64,000 nt of DNA from Gammaproteobacteria bacterium (GCA_009692265.1 SHZM01000010.1:1-64000); one strand, 5' to 3'. Positions 52,355-63,656 are shown, numbered from the stretch's first letter. Notes: generated from the letters alone by a model not told the origin. Numbers and translations are program-made.

Positions 52355-52378
52355 CAATAACAACATTTGTTGTTATTG
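52355..52378. promoter_or_regulatory. 24-nt perfect inverted repeat upstream of the OmpA-family gene
   Basis: CAATAACAACA-TT-TGTTGTTATTG, ends 55 nt before the ATG at 52434. Confidence 0.5.
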
Positions 52379-52433
52379 TGCAACAGCTTGATATGTCAAA
52401 TCTTCGTCTTGAATTAACGTGGGAAAGCTCGAA

Positions 52434-53090
52434 ATGGATAAACGATTCAAAGCTGGAATAGCGCTATCGTTGAGCGTGCTGCTGGTAGGCTGCGCGAATC
52501 AAGGAGTTAAAGCGCCACATATTCTGTGTCCGCTAGTCGGTGCGGTCGCGGGTGCAGGCATTGTCGCCGCTGCGGCAGACTCTGATGATCCCGAAGCCTA
52601 CGTCGCGGGTGCCGCGCTAGGCGGTGCTCTTGGTTATTTCTTCTGCCGCGACAAACCGGAACCAACGCCGATCGCCGCAGCGCCAGCACCAGCACCGAAA
52701 CCAGCTGCTCCGCCGCCGCCAGCACCTGCCGCGCCGGAAGCCGGTACTAAAATCGTAAGCCTCGACGGCACCAATTTCGATTTTGACAAAGCGACTTTGC
52801 GCGAAGATGCGATTACTAAACTCGATCACGCCGTGCAGGTCATGAGTGACAACCCAGGTATCAAGGTTAGCGTTGAAGGCCACACCGACAGCGTTGGCTC
52901 GGATATGTACAACCAGGGCCTGTCGGAACGCCGTACCAAGTCGATCGTCGATTATATGGTTGGTAAGGGCATCGATAGCGCGCGTCTAATTCCCGTAGGT
53001 TATGGCGAAAGCCGACCGGCTGCGTCGAATGACACAGACGAAGGCCGCGCGCAAAACCGCCGTGTCGATTTGATTGTGGCCGGAGGCTAA
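52434..53090 (+). CDS. OmpA-family lipoprotein
   Basis: Lipobox LLVGCAN; proline-rich linker; EGHTDSVGSDMYNQGLSERRTKSIVDYM. Confidence 0.92.
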   Translation: MDKRFKAGIALSLSVLLVGCANQGVKAPHILCPLVGAVAGAGIVAAAADSDDPEAYVAGAALGGALGYFFCRDKPEPTPIAAAPAPAPKPAAPPPPAPAAPEAGTKIVSLDGTNFDFDKATLREDAITKLDHAVQVMSDNPGIKVSVEGHTDSVGSDMYNQGLSERRTKSIVDYMVGKGIDSARLIPVGYGESRPAASNDTDEGRAQNRRVDLIVAGG

Positions 53091-53129
53091 AGCAACCCCC
53101 AGCGCCCATCGACTAGCTAAGCGCAATGT

Positions 53130-53156
53130 AAAAGGCCCTCCATGCGAGGGCCTTTT
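53130..53156. terminator. Rho-independent terminator
   Basis: AAAAGGCCCTC-CATGC-GAGGGCCTTTT followed by T-rich sequence. Confidence 0.85.
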
Positions 53157-53217
53157 ACTTTTCAGAGCGTGAGTTCTAAGGACGATGAATCGTTTTGCCC
53201 AGCGGCGTCCGGGGAGA

Positions 53218-53619
53218 TTACCAGCTGAAGATCACCCATTGTGGGACGACCGGGTCGTTATAAAGACTGCTCATCTTGGATTCCATTAAGCCATCGCCGT
53301 CTTTGTCGACTAGGTAGTACGGTTTACCTACCACCGGTACGACTTTAACCATATAGAGCCTGCCGTTGAGCCGGTATTCCTCAATCGTCGCATCTTTTTT
53401 CTGAACAATCGTGACGTCGGGTTCGAGCTCTTCTTCGTTTCTACGCGTTTGCTCTTCATCGGCCTCGGTATTGCCCAAGATAGGCGTACCGTCTTCTATA
53501 GGTGCCGGCGGCGCAGGCGCCGCTTCAGGAACATCAAGGAGGCCATCGGGATCGGCGCTGGAAAGCCCAACGTGCAAACAGAGTGTGCCGAGGAGCAGGG
53601 CATTTACGAATCGACGCAT
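53218..53619 (-). CDS. DUF2782-family protein
   Basis: Signal peptide; EPDVTIVQKKDATIEEYRLNGRLYMVKVVPVVGKPYYLVDKDGDG. Confidence 0.8.
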   Translation of the reverse strand: MRRFVNALLLGTLCLHVGLSSADPDGLLDVPEAAPAPPAPIEDGTPILGNTEADEEQTRRNEEELEPDVTIVQKKDATIEEYRLNGRLYMVKVVPVVGKPYYLVDKDGDGLMESKMSSLYNDPVVPQWVIFSW

Positions 53620-53702
53620 GAGGGCTTTCTCGTGGCCATTTTATGGCATGGTTGGTTGCACATAGCATAACATCTGTCGTGCCGATGATCCGCTCATAAA
53701 AG

Positions 53703-56453
53703 ATGCTCCACACGAGCGATCGACGCTTCCTATGGACAACGGACGTGCATGTGCCAGACCAATCAACTTTAGTGCTCATAGACGGTTCTTCCTACTTATA
53801 CCGGGCGTTTCACGCGTTACCCGACCTTGCGACCGCGGACGGTACGCCTACTGGAGCGATCCACGGCGTAGTGGCCATGATTAAAAAACTGTATGCGGAG
53901 ACACAAGCCAAGTTCTTTGCGGTCGTGTTTGACCCGCGTGGTGCGACTCTTCGCGATGAGTGGTACCCGGACTATAAAGCACACCGGCCGTCGATGCCGG
54001 ATGAACTCTCGGTTCAGGTTCCACTGTTATTTGATGTTATCGATGCGCTTGGATTTCCGCGTGTTGTGATTAACGGTATCGAAGCCGACGATGTCATTGG
54101 CACACTCGCGCGCCAAGCCGAACAAGCCGGTTATGACGTCCTGATTTCAACAGGCGATAAGGATTTCGCGCAACTCGTGAACGCGCGCATTCATCTTGTG
54201 AATACCATGGATAACTCCCGGTTGGATCCCGCTGGTGTCAAGGCCAAATTTGGCGTCGAGCCTGGCCAAATCGTCGATTACCTAACCCTCGTTGGAGACG
54301 CCGTCGACAACGTTCCTGGCGTGCCCAAGGTTGGTCCGAAGACGGCAACTAAATGGTTGCTGGAATATGGAACTTTGGATGGGATCATTGAACATGCGCC
54401 GACGATCAAAGGCGCTATCGGTGACAATCTGCGTGCGGCGCTAGCGCAACTACCATTATCAAGAAAGCTCGTGACGATCATGGATGGCCTCAAGCTTGAG
54501 ATCTCGCTTGCCGATCTCAAGCCTCGTTCACCAGACGATGCGCGATTAAAGGGGTTATTCCAGCAACTGGAGTTTAAATCCTGGCTGCGCCAACTTGCGG
54601 AGTCAGCCGAGGTAGTCGCCGAAGCTCCTCCAGCGCAGGACGCGCTGCCAACCTACGAGACGATTTTAACGCAGGAACAGTTAGCGCGATGGATGGCTAG
54701 ATTGAGTGCCGCGCCGTTTTTCGCGTTCGATACGGAAACGACCAGCCTCGATTATATTGAAGCACGGATCGTCGGTGTTTCCTTTGCGATCGAGGCGGGG
54801 AGTGCCGCCTATGTGCCGCTTGCGCACGATTATCTTGGTGCCCCTCCCCAGCTCAATCGCGAAGAAGTTCTCGCGCAATTAAAACCCCTTCTTGAGAGTT
54901 CAACGCGATCTAAACTTGGCCATAACCTGAAATACGACCGCAGCGTCCTGCTCAATCATGGCATCGAACTGCGCGGGATCCATTACGACACGATGCTCGA
55001 ATCCTACGTCTTTAATAGCACCGCCAGTCGCCACGGTCTGGATTCCCTGGCGTCGAAGTATTTAGGCGTGAACACGATTCATTTCGAAGATGTCGTAGGC
55101 AAGGGAGCGAGCCAACTTACCTTCAATCAAGTGCAGGTCGAACAAGCAGCAATCTATGCCGCCGAAGACGCGGACGTCTGCCTCAAGTTGCATTTGCATT
55201 TATGGCCTCGTATAAGCGCACACGAGTCGCTTGTGCAGTTATTGAACGCCACTGAAATCCCGCTTATCCCGGTCCTTTCGCGAATGGAGCGACATGGTGT
55301 GTTGATCGACGCCAGCATGTTGCGGGCTCAGAGCACTGAACTTGCGCTAAAGCTCGTCGAGATCGAGCGCGAGGCCCACACCGAAGCCGGGACAGAATTC
55401 AATCTCGGCTCGCCCAAGCAAATTCAAGAACTCCTCTTCGACAAACTTGGGCTGCCGGTCACCGCGAAAACACCGACGGGGCAACCCTCGACCGCGGAGT
55501 CAGCACTGCAAGAGCTCGCGGACGACTACCCGTTGCCGCGGTTGATCCTCGAATACCGTGGTTTGAGCAAGCTGAAGTCGACCTATACCGATCGCCTCCC
55601 ACAAGAAATTAATGCCGCCACAGGGCGAATCCACACCAGCTATCACCAAGCAGTTGCGGCAACGGGAAGATTATCGTCAGCGGACCCCAACTTGCAGAAC
55701 ATACCGATACGCACCGCCGAGGGTCGGCGGATCCGGCAGGCGTTTATCGCTCCGCCCGACGCCGTATTAGTGGCTGCGGATTATTCGCAGATCGAACTGC
55801 GAATCATGGCCCATCTATCCGGCGATGAACGCCTGCTGGCTGCGTTTGCTGCCGGGGCCGACATTCATCGGGCGACCGCAGCGGAAGTCTTTAGTGTGCC
55901 CTTGGACCAGGTTCCCGATGAACAACGAAGAGCCGCGAAAGCGATCAATTTTGGATTGATCTATGGCATGTCCGCCTTTGGTTTGGCACGGCAGCTCGGC
56001 ATCGAGCGGAGTGCGGCGCAAGCGTATGTTGACCTCTACTTCGCACGCTACCCAGGCGTAAAGTGCTACATGGATAAAATCCGCGAATGCGCCCGCGAGC
56101 AAGGCTATGTGGAAACGGTTTTCGGCCGCCGACTGTATTTGCCGGACATTAATTCGCGTAATCAGCAGCGTCGCCAGTATGCTGAAAGAACCGCGATCAA
56201 CGCCCCGATGCAGGGTACGGCGGCGGATATCATTAAACGCGCAATGATCTCGGTGGACGCGTGGATCGAAACCAACCAGCCCCCTGCGCGGTTGACCATG
56301 CAAGTTCACGACGAATTGGTGTTCGAAGTGAAGATCGACGCTGTCGATAGTGTGGTCGCTCAGGTCCGATTGCTCATGGAATCAGCCGCCGCGCTTGCAG
56401 TTCCACTCGTGGTTGATATCGGGGTCGGCGCGAATTGGGACCAAGCCCATTAG
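53703..56453 (+). CDS. polA: DNA polymerase I
   Basis: 5'-3' exo, 3'-5' exo (FFAFDTETTSLDYIEA) and polymerase domains (AADYSQIELRIMAHLSGDE); start may be GTG at 53751 (VPDQSTLVLIDGSSYLYR). Confidence 0.97.
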   Translation: MLHTSDRRFLWTTDVHVPDQSTLVLIDGSSYLYRAFHALPDLATADGTPTGAIHGVVAMIKKLYAETQAKFFAVVFDPRGATLRDEWYPDYKAHRPSMPDELSVQVPLLFDVIDALGFPRVVINGIEADDVIGTLARQAEQAGYDVLISTGDKDFAQLVNARIHLVNTMDNSRLDPAGVKAKFGVEPGQIVDYLTLVGDAVDNVPGVPKVGPKTATKWLLEYGTLDGIIEHAPTIKGAIGDNLRAALAQLPLSRKLVTIMDGLKLEISLADLKPRSPDDARLKGLFQQLEFKSWLRQLAESAEVVAEAPPAQDALPTYETILTQEQLARWMARLSAAPFFAFDTETTSLDYIEARIVGVSFAIEAGSAAYVPLAHDYLGAPPQLNREEVLAQLKPLLESSTRSKLGHNLKYDRSVLLNHGIELRGIHYDTMLESYVFNSTASRHGLDSLASKYLGVNTIHFEDVVGKGASQLTFNQVQVEQAAIYAAEDADVCLKLHLHLWPRISAHESLVQLLNATEIPLIPVLSRMERHGVLIDASMLRAQSTELALKLVEIEREAHTEAGTEFNLGSPKQIQELLFDKLGLPVTAKTPTGQPSTAESALQELADDYPLPRLILEYRGLSKLKSTYTDRLPQEINAATGRIHTSYHQAVAATGRLSSADPNLQNIPIRTAEGRRIRQAFIAPPDAVLVAADYSQIELRIMAHLSGDERLLAAFAAGADIHRATAAEVFSVPLDQVPDEQRRAAKAINFGLIYGMSAFGLARQLGIERSAAQAYVDLYFARYPGVKCYMDKIRECAREQGYVETVFGRRLYLPDINSRNQQRRQYAERTAINAPMQGTAADIIKRAMISVDAWIETNQPPARLTMQVHDELVFEVKIDAVDSVVAQVRLLMESAAALAVPLVVDIGVGANWDQAH

Positions 56454-56578
56454 GTTTAAGTAAGTGAGACTCACGATCTTTGTAAATTCGTGTGCTAACA
56501 TTTCCCTAACACGGACGCTTAATCGTTAAACCACCCGACTTTACCGCCACTACCGAGCCCGCCCCTGGTTTTAGGCCC

Positions 56579-57322
56579 ATGCTGCTGATCCCCGCCATTG
56601 ACATCAAAGACGGCAAATGTGTCCGTCTAAAACAAGGTCGGATGGAAGACGATACCGTCTATTCGGACGATCCCGTGGCAATGGCTGGCCGTTGGGTGGA
56701 AGCGGGTGCACGACGTCTGCACTTAGTCGATCTTAACGGCGCGGTCGCCGGCAAACCGGTGAATTCGTCGGTCATCCACGAAATCGCGAAGGCGTTTCCG
56801 CAAATCCCGATTCAAGTCGGCGGTGGGATCAGAGACGAGGACACGATACAGACATACCTCGACGCAGGCGTCCGCTTTGTCATTGTGGGGACCAAAGCCG
56901 TCACCGCGCCCCATTTCGTCTCGGATATTTGTTTGGAATTTCCAGGCCACATTGTCGTTGGTTTAGATGTGCGCGACAGTAAAGTCGCGATTGACGGCTG
57001 GTCCAAGCTGTCTCGCCATGATGCGGTAGATCTTGCGCTGAAATTTGAAGAAGACGGCGTGGAGGCGATAGTTTTTACGGATATTCGACGCGATGGCATG
57101 ATGAATGGGCTTAACGTCGACGCAACAGTCTCGTTCGCGCAGAATCTCAAGATCCCGGTCATTGCTTCCGGCGGCGTGACGAACCTTGATGACATCCGGG
57201 CGCTGTGCGCTGTGGAGCACGAAGGAATCGTCGGGGCAGTCACGGGACGCGCAATTTACGAAGGCTCACTAGACTTCAAGGTTGCCCAAACGCTTGCCGA
57301 TGAATTGTCTAAACCTGGATAA
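56579..57322 (+). CDS. hisA: phosphoribosylformimino-AICAR ribotide isomerase
   Basis: [21 protein letters not shown]. Confidence 0.97.
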   Translation: MLLIPAIDIKDGKCVRLKQGRMEDDTVYSDDPVAMAGRWVEAGARRLHLVDLNGAVAGKPVNSSVIHEIAKAFPQIPIQVGGGIRDEDTIQTYLDAGVRFVIVGTKAVTAPHFVSDICLEFPGHIVVGLDVRDSKVAIDGWSKLSRHDAVDLALKFEEDGVEAIVFTDIRRDGMMNGLNVDATVSFAQNLKIPVIASGGVTNLDDIRALCAVEHEGIVGAVTGRAIYEGSLDFKVAQTLADELSKPG

Positions 57323-57417
57323 CCTAACCTCAGCTCGGCACAGACGGGTTCACTTCGACTAAAATTCTCCCGAAATCGCCGCACTTCGGGCGCCACGAAA
57401 ATGATTACCGACTCGCT

Positions 57418-58182
57418 ATGAGCCTGGCTAAGCGTATCATCCCCTGCCTTGACGTCGACGGTGGCCGTGTTGTCAAAGGCGTCAAATTCATCGACATTCG
57501 GGATACGGGCGATCCCGTGGAAGTCGCAGCGCGCTACGATCAGCAGGGCGCCGACGAAATCACTTTTCTTGACATCACCGCAAGTAGTGATTCGCGTCAA
57601 ACACTAGTGCAAGTTGTCGAGGCGGTTGCCGCTCAGGTGTTTATCCCACTGACGGTCGGCGGCGGCATCAGGGAACTGGCGGACGTGCGCCGAATGTTGG
57701 GGGCAGGGGCCGATAAAGTCGGCATTAACACGGCCGCGGTAGCGAACCCCGATTTTGTCCGAGAAGCGTCGTCGAAGTACGGTTCCCAGTGCATCGTGGT
57801 GGCGATCGACGCGCGACGAGTGAATGATGCCGAGCGCTGGGAGGTCTACACGCATGGAGGACGCCGCCGCACTGGACTCGATGTCGTCGAATGGGCTGTT
57901 CGTATGACTAACTATGGCGCTGGTGAAATCCTTTTAACGAGCATGGACCGGGATGGCACGCAAGACGGATTTGATCTGGCGCTCACCCGCGCCGTTGCCG
58001 ACGCGGTAAGTATCCCCGTGATCGCGTCCGGTGGAGTCGGCACGCTGGACCACTTGGTTGCTGGTGTTGCATTAGGACATGCCGACGCAGTCCTGGCGGC
58101 GAGTATTTTCCATTTTGGGCGGTATACGGTAGGTGAGGCGAAACTGCATATGGCTGCGGCCGGCATCGAGATGCGACTATGA
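57418..58182 (+). CDS. hisF: imidazole glycerol phosphate synthase subunit HisF
   Basis: [22 protein letters not shown]. Confidence 0.98.
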   Translation: MSLAKRIIPCLDVDGGRVVKGVKFIDIRDTGDPVEVAARYDQQGADEITFLDITASSDSRQTLVQVVEAVAAQVFIPLTVGGGIRELADVRRMLGAGADKVGINTAAVANPDFVREASSKYGSQCIVVAIDARRVNDAERWEVYTHGGRRRTGLDVVEWAVRMTNYGAGEILLTSMDRDGTQDGFDLALTRAVADAVSIPVIASGGVGTLDHLVAGVALGHADAVLAASIFHFGRYTVGEAKLHMAAAGIEMRL

Positions 58183-58568
58183 CTTGGTTGGAAGAAGTTC
58201 AATGGAATAATGAAGGTTTGGTGCCTGCCATAGCGAGCGATGCAACGACGGGTCAGGTCTTGATGCTCGCCTGGATGAATCGCGATGCGCTGGCTGTTAC
58301 GGTGGCCGAACGTCGGGCAGTTTATTGGTCGCGCTCGCGCGGCCGCCTATGGCGCAAAGGCGAAGAATCCGGACACCACCAAGAAGTGTTAGAGATCCGC
58401 CTGGATTGTGATAACGACGCAATTCAGCTTAAGGTGCGGCAAGCTGGTGGCATTGCGTGCCACACTGGCCGACACTCGTGCTTTTATAGACGGCTCGAAG
58501 GGGAGGTGTGGCAAACGATAGAACCGGTGCTTAAAAGCCCGACGGAAATCTATCGGAGCGAGAACTAG
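58179..58568 (+). CDS. hisI: phosphoribosyl-AMP cyclohydrolase
   Basis: [29 protein letters not shown]. Confidence 0.97.
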   Translation: MTWLEEVQWNNEGLVPAIASDATTGQVLMLAWMNRDALAVTVAERRAVYWSRSRGRLWRKGEESGHHQEVLEIRLDCDNDAIQLKVRQAGGIACHTGRHSCFYRRLEGEVWQTIEPVLKSPTEIYRSEN

Positions 58569-58581
58569 CGCAGGTTTCGCG

Positions 58582-58905
58582 ATGACTGATGAACTCTTGA
58601 ACCGACTGACCGCGATCTTGGAACAAAGAAAAGCGGCGGACCCTAATTCCTCGTATGTCGCGAGCCTATATCGTGATGGGATTGACAGGATCCGCAAGAA
58701 AATTGGTGAAGAAGCGACTGAAACGGTGATCGCGCTCGGCGGAACCGATGACGAAGCGATTGTTCACGAAGTCGCCGATTTGTGGTTTCACTGTTTGGTG
58801 GCGCTAGTGCATCGAGGGATCCCGCCTCAGCAAGTAATCGCTGAGTTAGTACGGAGAGTTGGTCGCTCCGGCCTTGAAGAAAAAGCGTCTCGTCAGAGAC
58901 AGTAG
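58582..58905 (+). CDS. hisE: phosphoribosyl-ATP diphosphatase
   Basis: IRKKIGEEATETVIAL...EVADLWFHCLVAL. Confidence 0.95.
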   Translation: MTDELLNRLTAILEQRKAADPNSSYVASLYRDGIDRIRKKIGEEATETVIALGGTDDEAIVHEVADLWFHCLVALVHRGIPPQQVIAELVRRVGRSGLEEKASRQRQ

Positions 58906-58954
58906 CGAGTCATTTACACACGTGCTGCGTACTTAGCAGCGTTGGAGACCTACC

Positions 58955-59179
58955 ATGGGTATCGGCATAAAAGAATTGATCGTCATTTTAGTCATCGTGA
59001 TGTTGGTTTTCGGGACTAAGAAAATTAAGGGCATAGGCTCGGATGTCGGAGGTTGGATCCGGGATTTTCGCAAAGCCATGAAAGATGGTAACGAAGAGAC
59101 ACCGGTAGTCGATTTGAACGGTGCGAAGCGGGTGCTTGACGGAGACGCGGTCTCCAGTGGCGATAAGCAGAATACCTGA
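58955..59179 (+). CDS. tatA: TatA
   Basis: IGIKELIVILVIVMLVFGTKKIKGIGSDVG. Confidence 0.93.
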   Translation: MGIGIKELIVILVIVMLVFGTKKIKGIGSDVGGWIRDFRKAMKDGNEETPVVDLNGAKRVLDGDAVSSGDKQNT

Positions 59180-59186
59180 GCGACCC

Positions 59187-59462
59187 GTGTTCGACGTTGG
59201 TTTCTCAGAGCTCGCGCTGATCGGGTTAATCGCGCTGCTGGTGCTTGGACCCGAGCGCCTACCACCCGTTATCCGTAATGTTGGGCGGTGGATGGGCCGC
59301 GCGCAACGTATGGTCCGCGATTTCAAATCTCAAGTTGATAATGATGGCAGCGTACGTGAGTTAAGTCGCTTCGAGCAATCGCTGCGGTCTAACGATCTCA
59401 ACCGGTTGATCGACGACAAGCCAGCACCGGAACCCACTGTCGCGGACTCAGATAAACGCTAG
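59187..59462 (+). CDS. tatB: TatB (GTG start)
   Basis: MFDVGFSELALIGLIALLVLGPERLPPVIR. Confidence 0.93.
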   Translation: MFDVGFSELALIGLIALLVLGPERLPPVIRNVGRWMGRAQRMVRDFKSQVDNDGSVRELSRFEQSLRSNDLNRLIDDKPAPEPTVADSDKR

Positions 59463-59467
59463 TTCCC

Positions 59468-60268
59468 ATGGCCGCGCCAGTGAATTCTGAAAATCTCGAC
59501 GCCACGGAACAAGGCTTTCTTTCACATCTGATTGAGCTCAGAACCCGCCTGATGCGTGCGGTGTTATGCGTGCTCGCCGTGTTGCTCGTCTTAATGCCCT
59601 TCTCGAACACGCTTTATGAATGGCTATCGAGCCCGCTGATGGAGCAAATGTCTGCGATCGGGGCACAGATGATTGCCACGGAAGTCGCCTCGCCGTTTCT
59701 TGCGCCCTTTAAACTGACCTGTTTCACGGCGGTAGCCATCAGCGCACCGTACATCTTCTATCAAATCTGGGCCTTCGTGGCACCGGGTCTCTACCGCCAC
59801 GAAAAACGCTTGGCGCTGCCCTTGATGGCATCAAGCACCCTGCTGTTCTATTGTGGGATCGCCTTTGCGTACTTCGCGGTATTTCCAGTCGTCTTTGGAT
59901 TCTTTACCGCCGCCGCGCCCACAGGTGTAACGGTGATGACGGATATCAGCAAATATCTGGACTTCGTAATCGTGATGTTCTTCGCCTTCGGCGCCGCCTT
60001 CGAAGTACCGGTCGCGACCTATCTGGTGGTGCGCACCGGGATCGCAACTCGCGAAGAGTTGACCGCCAAGCGACCGTACATCATCGTCGGCGCTTTCGTT
60101 CTCGCCGCAATCCTCACGCCACCGGATGTGATCTCGCAAACCTTGATGGCGATCCCGATCTGTCTGCTCTACGAAATCGGCTTATTGTTTTGTCGGTTAT
60201 TTATTCGAGACGAGAGCGAAGAATCTCAGGCGTTGACACCTGCGGCAGGGGATACCAACAAATCCTAG
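59468..60268 (+). CDS. tatC: TatC
   Basis: FLSHLIELRTRLMRAV; multi-TM; tatABC order. Confidence 0.96.
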   Translation: MAAPVNSENLDATEQGFLSHLIELRTRLMRAVLCVLAVLLVLMPFSNTLYEWLSSPLMEQMSAIGAQMIATEVASPFLAPFKLTCFTAVAISAPYIFYQIWAFVAPGLYRHEKRLALPLMASSTLLFYCGIAFAYFAVFPVVFGFFTAAAPTGVTVMTDISKYLDFVIVMFFAFGAAFEVPVATYLVVRTGIATREELTAKRPYIIVGAFVLAAILTPPDVISQTLMAIPICLLYEIGLLFCRLFIRDESEESQALTPAAGDTNKS

Positions 60269-60287
60269 GGGCGTGACGGCGCGGTGA

Positions 60288-60944
60288 CTAGGTCACTCGC
60301 TCAACGCCGTCTTCAGTACCGATTAACAGAATATCTGCCGGCCTTAGCGCAAACAGTCCGTTCGTCACTACCCCCGCAATCTGATTGATTTTTTCTTCCA
60401 GCCGCTTGGGATCGGCGATCTCCATGTTATGAACATCGAGGATCAGATTGCCGTTATCGGTGGTAAAACCTCTGCGAAGTTCGGGTTGACCGCCGAGTTT
60501 GACCAATTGACGGGCCACGAAGCTGCGCGCCATCGGGATAACTTCAACCGGCAACGGAAAGCGGCCCAAGCGATCGACAAGCTTCGAGTCATCAATGATG
60601 CACACAAACCGCCGGCTCGCGGATGCGACAATCTTTTCGCGGGTTAACGCACCACCACCGCCCTTAAGCAACGTGCGGTGCTTGGTGGCCTCATCCGCCC
60701 CATCGACATACAGCGCTAAATCGCCGGTTTCGTTGAGTTCATAGACCCGTATTCCGTGAGTTTTTAGACGGCTCGCGGTGGCCTCCGAACTCGCGACCGC
60801 GCCGTCAATCCGGCCTTTCTGCTTGGCCAGGGCATCAATGAAGTAATTGGCTGTGCTGCCGGTGCCGACCCCAATGACGCTGTCGTGCTCAACGAAACCG
60901 ATGGCAGCTTCGGCCGCGCGCTGCTTTTTAGCATCTTGATTCAA
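60288..60944 (-). CDS. rpiA: ribose-5-phosphate isomerase A
   Basis: [43 protein letters not shown]. Confidence 0.97.
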   Translation of the reverse strand: MNQDAKKQRAAEAAIGFVEHDSVIGVGTGSTANYFIDALAKQKGRIDGAVASSEATASRLKTHGIRVYELNETGDLALYVDGADEATKHRTLLKGGGGALTREKIVASASRRFVCIIDDSKLVDRLGRFPLPVEVIPMARSFVARQLVKLGGQPELRRGFTTDNGNLILDVHNMEIADPKRLEEKINQIAGVVTNGLFALRPADILLIGTEDGVERVT

Positions 60945-61012
60945 GGAGTGTCCTCCTGACGAGTTTCATAAGAACTACCGTTGCACGGCAACGCAAATGG
61001 TATCTTACGCGG

Positions 61013-62527
61013 ATGCTGGATAAGTACCTCAAAATGATCCTGAAAGCGCCCGTGTACGACGTGGCACGCGAAACTCCGCTCGAGCCAATGGCAACTATTT
61101 CGCGTCGAACGAGCAACAAGGTATGGCTCAAACGTGAAGACATGCAGCCGGTGTTTTCGTACAAGATCCGCGGTGCGTACACAATGATGGCCGCGTTGAG
61201 TCCAGGGGAGCGTGCGCGCGGCGTGGTCACAGCCTCCGCCGGCAATCATGCGCAGGGAGTAGCGCTCGCGGCTGGTCGACTCGATATACGCGCCGTGATT
61301 GTGATGCCGAAAACTACCCCCGATATTAAGGTAAACGCAGTCAGGCGGCTGAATGCGGAGATTATTCTGCACGGCAATACTTATGATGAGGCGAGCGTTT
61401 ATGCGCAAGACCTGGTCGCGACGTACGGGTATACCTACGTCCCGCCGTATGACCATCCTTTAGTGATTGCAGGCCAGGGCACCGTCGCAATGGAAATTCT
61501 GCGGCAGCACCCCAGCCTTCCTTTCGCGATCTTCGTCCCGGTCGGCGGCGGTGGCTTGATCGCTGGGGTCGCCGCGTATGTGAAGGCGTTAGAACCCGAC
61601 GTTCGGATCATTGGCGTTGAAGCAGAGGACGCCGCTTCAATGGCCCGCGCGCTCGAAGCCGGGTACCGCGTGGTCCTCGATAAAGTGGGGATATTTGCCG
61701 ACGGTGCGGCCGTTCGTCAGGTCGGGGTCGAACCCTTTGCAATCGCACAACGCTACGTCGACGAAGTGTTAACGGTCTCGACCGACGAAATCTGCGCCGC
61801 GGTGAAGGATATTTTCGAAGATACACGCTCGATTGCCGAGCCTGCCGGCGCACTCGCGTTAGCCGGACTGAAGCAATATGTGGCGCGCGATAATATCATG
61901 GGTCAGGAATTGGTCGCGATCTTAAGTGGCGCGAATGTGAATTTCGATCGGCTGCGTCATATCGCCGAACTTGCGGAGCTTGGTGAACGCCGTGAAGCAC
62001 TCGTGGGCGCGATCATTCCCGAACGACCAGGTAGTTTCAGGCGCTTCTGTCATGCGCTGGGACCGCGCGCGATTACAGAATTCAATTACCGATACGCCGA
62101 CAATGAGCGTGCCACGGTGTTTGCCGGGCTACAGTTGCGCAATCAGGACGCCGACAAAAAGGCGTTGCTGTGCAGCCTCCGAGACAAAGGCTTTGAAGCT
62201 ATCGACATTACTGACAATGAACTCGCCAAAATGCACGTGCGCTACATGGTGGGTGGCCATGCTGGCGCACTTCACGACGAACGGCTGCTGCGCTTCGAGT
62301 TTCCCGAACGACCTGGCGCCCTAATGCATTTTCTCAATCAGATTGGCGAGCGCTGGAACATAAGCCTGTTTCATTATCGTAACCACGGCGCCGCGACCGG
62401 GCGGGTGCTGATGGGGATCCAAGTTCCCAGCCCGCAGGCCGACGCCTTCGAAGCGTTCCTCGGCGGACTCAACATGGACTGGACCGAAGAGCGCGATAAC
62501 CCTGCCTATGCCCTCTTTTTGCGGTGA
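61013..62527 (+). CDS. ilvA: threonine ammonia-lyase, biosynthetic, with C-terminal ACT-like domains
   Basis: KREDMQPVFSYKIRGAY; SAGNHAQGVALAA. Confidence 0.96.
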   Translation: MLDKYLKMILKAPVYDVARETPLEPMATISRRTSNKVWLKREDMQPVFSYKIRGAYTMMAALSPGERARGVVTASAGNHAQGVALAAGRLDIRAVIVMPKTTPDIKVNAVRRLNAEIILHGNTYDEASVYAQDLVATYGYTYVPPYDHPLVIAGQGTVAMEILRQHPSLPFAIFVPVGGGGLIAGVAAYVKALEPDVRIIGVEAEDAASMARALEAGYRVVLDKVGIFADGAAVRQVGVEPFAIAQRYVDEVLTVSTDEICAAVKDIFEDTRSIAEPAGALALAGLKQYVARDNIMGQELVAILSGANVNFDRLRHIAELAELGERREALVGAIIPERPGSFRRFCHALGPRAITEFNYRYADNERATVFAGLQLRNQDADKKALLCSLRDKGFEAIDITDNELAKMHVRYMVGGHAGALHDERLLRFEFPERPGALMHFLNQIGERWNISLFHYRNHGAATGRVLMGIQVPSPQADAFEAFLGGLNMDWTEERDNPAYALFLR

Positions 62528-63170
62528 CTTGAACACTCAGGATCCACGCGACGCCCTTACCGCAGTGATGCGTGGCTTGGAGGACTCTGGGTTGAATCAC
62601 GGTGCCGCGGGCAACGCCAGCCTTCGCACCGCCGAGGGTTTTTTGATTACGCCAACCGGCGTGCGACCGCGGGATCTCACGGCCGATAGACAGGTAGCCC
62701 TTGACCCTGTCGGTGCCAGTCTCGGCTCGGCTTGGCGCCCCTCCAGCGAATGGCGTTTTCACTGCGATATTTACCGGATGCGCCCTGAAATTGGTGCGAT
62801 CGTCCACGTTCATTCGCCGTACGCCACGGCCCTAGCGACGATGCGCCGTGATATTCCGGCGTTTCATTACATGATTTCGATCGCCGGGGGAGATTCGATT
62901 CGTTGCGCACCGTATGCGTTGTTCGGATCGCAGGCGCTATCGGACGTCGCACTCGTCGCACTTGTCGATCGACGCGCCTGTCTACTCGCGAACCACGGTC
63001 TCATCGCGACCGGCACGAGTTTGCAAGTAGCATACGATCTGACTTTGGCGGTTGAGGATCTTGCCCATCAATATTGCCTCGCCTTGCAGTGCGGCGGACC
63101 AAGTCTATTATCGGCAACGGAAATGACGAAAGTGTTGGAGCAATTCAAAACCTATGGCCAGCAACGTTAA
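62508..63170 (+). CDS. class II aldolase/adducin-family protein
   Basis: GNASLRTAEGFLITPTGV; HVHSPYATALATM; ANHGLIATG. Confidence 0.88.
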   Translation: MPSFCGDLNTQDPRDALTAVMRGLEDSGLNHGAAGNASLRTAEGFLITPTGVRPRDLTADRQVALDPVGASLGSAWRPSSEWRFHCDIYRMRPEIGAIVHVHSPYATALATMRRDIPAFHYMISIAGGDSIRCAPYALFGSQALSDVALVALVDRRACLLANHGLIATGTSLQVAYDLTLAVEDLAHQYCLALQCGGPSLLSATEMTKVLEQFKTYGQQR

Positions 63171-63597
63171 TTCGATAGGCCCCCTGGCCGAATTTTCGGT
63201 CCGCCCGCAGTTTCAATTATCATTGCCGGCGACCGATATGGCAGCCGTACGTGGTTTCTATGTTGACGTACTAGGATCGCGCATTATCAGAGAGGCTGCG
63301 AATGAACTCGATCTGTCATTTTTCGGCGGCATTCTCGTCGTATATCTAGTGACTGCCCTGCCGAGCACGGCGCATAGCGAATTTGGTGGCCGTCAGGTAC
63401 CGCTACCGAATTTCGGCTTGGTCATGGGCTGGGAAGATTGGCACCGCGCGGTTGATCATTTGAATTACATCGGAGTGATGTATTGCGTGCCTCCAACCTT
63501 AGTCGACGCAGAAGACGGCGGGCTGGCGGCGTTATTCGCGATCGCCGACCCGAGTAAGAATTGCTTAAGTTTCCGGGCCTACAAGCGCGCGGATTAA
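63154..63597 (+). CDS. VOC-family (glyoxalase-like) protein
   Basis: FQLSLPATDMAAVRGFYVDVLGSRI; ADPSKNCLSFRAY. Confidence 0.8.
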   Translation: MASNVNSIGPLAEFSVRPQFQLSLPATDMAAVRGFYVDVLGSRIIREAANELDLSFFGGILVVYLVTALPSTAHSEFGGRQVPLPNFGLVMGWEDWHRAVDHLNYIGVMYCVPPTLVDAEDGGLAALFAIADPSKNCLSFRAYKRAD

Positions 63598-63656
63598 ACT
63601 TGAGGCTCGAAGGTTGGATGTAAGGACAACACCCGCGCTATTCCTCCGCAATCTCC

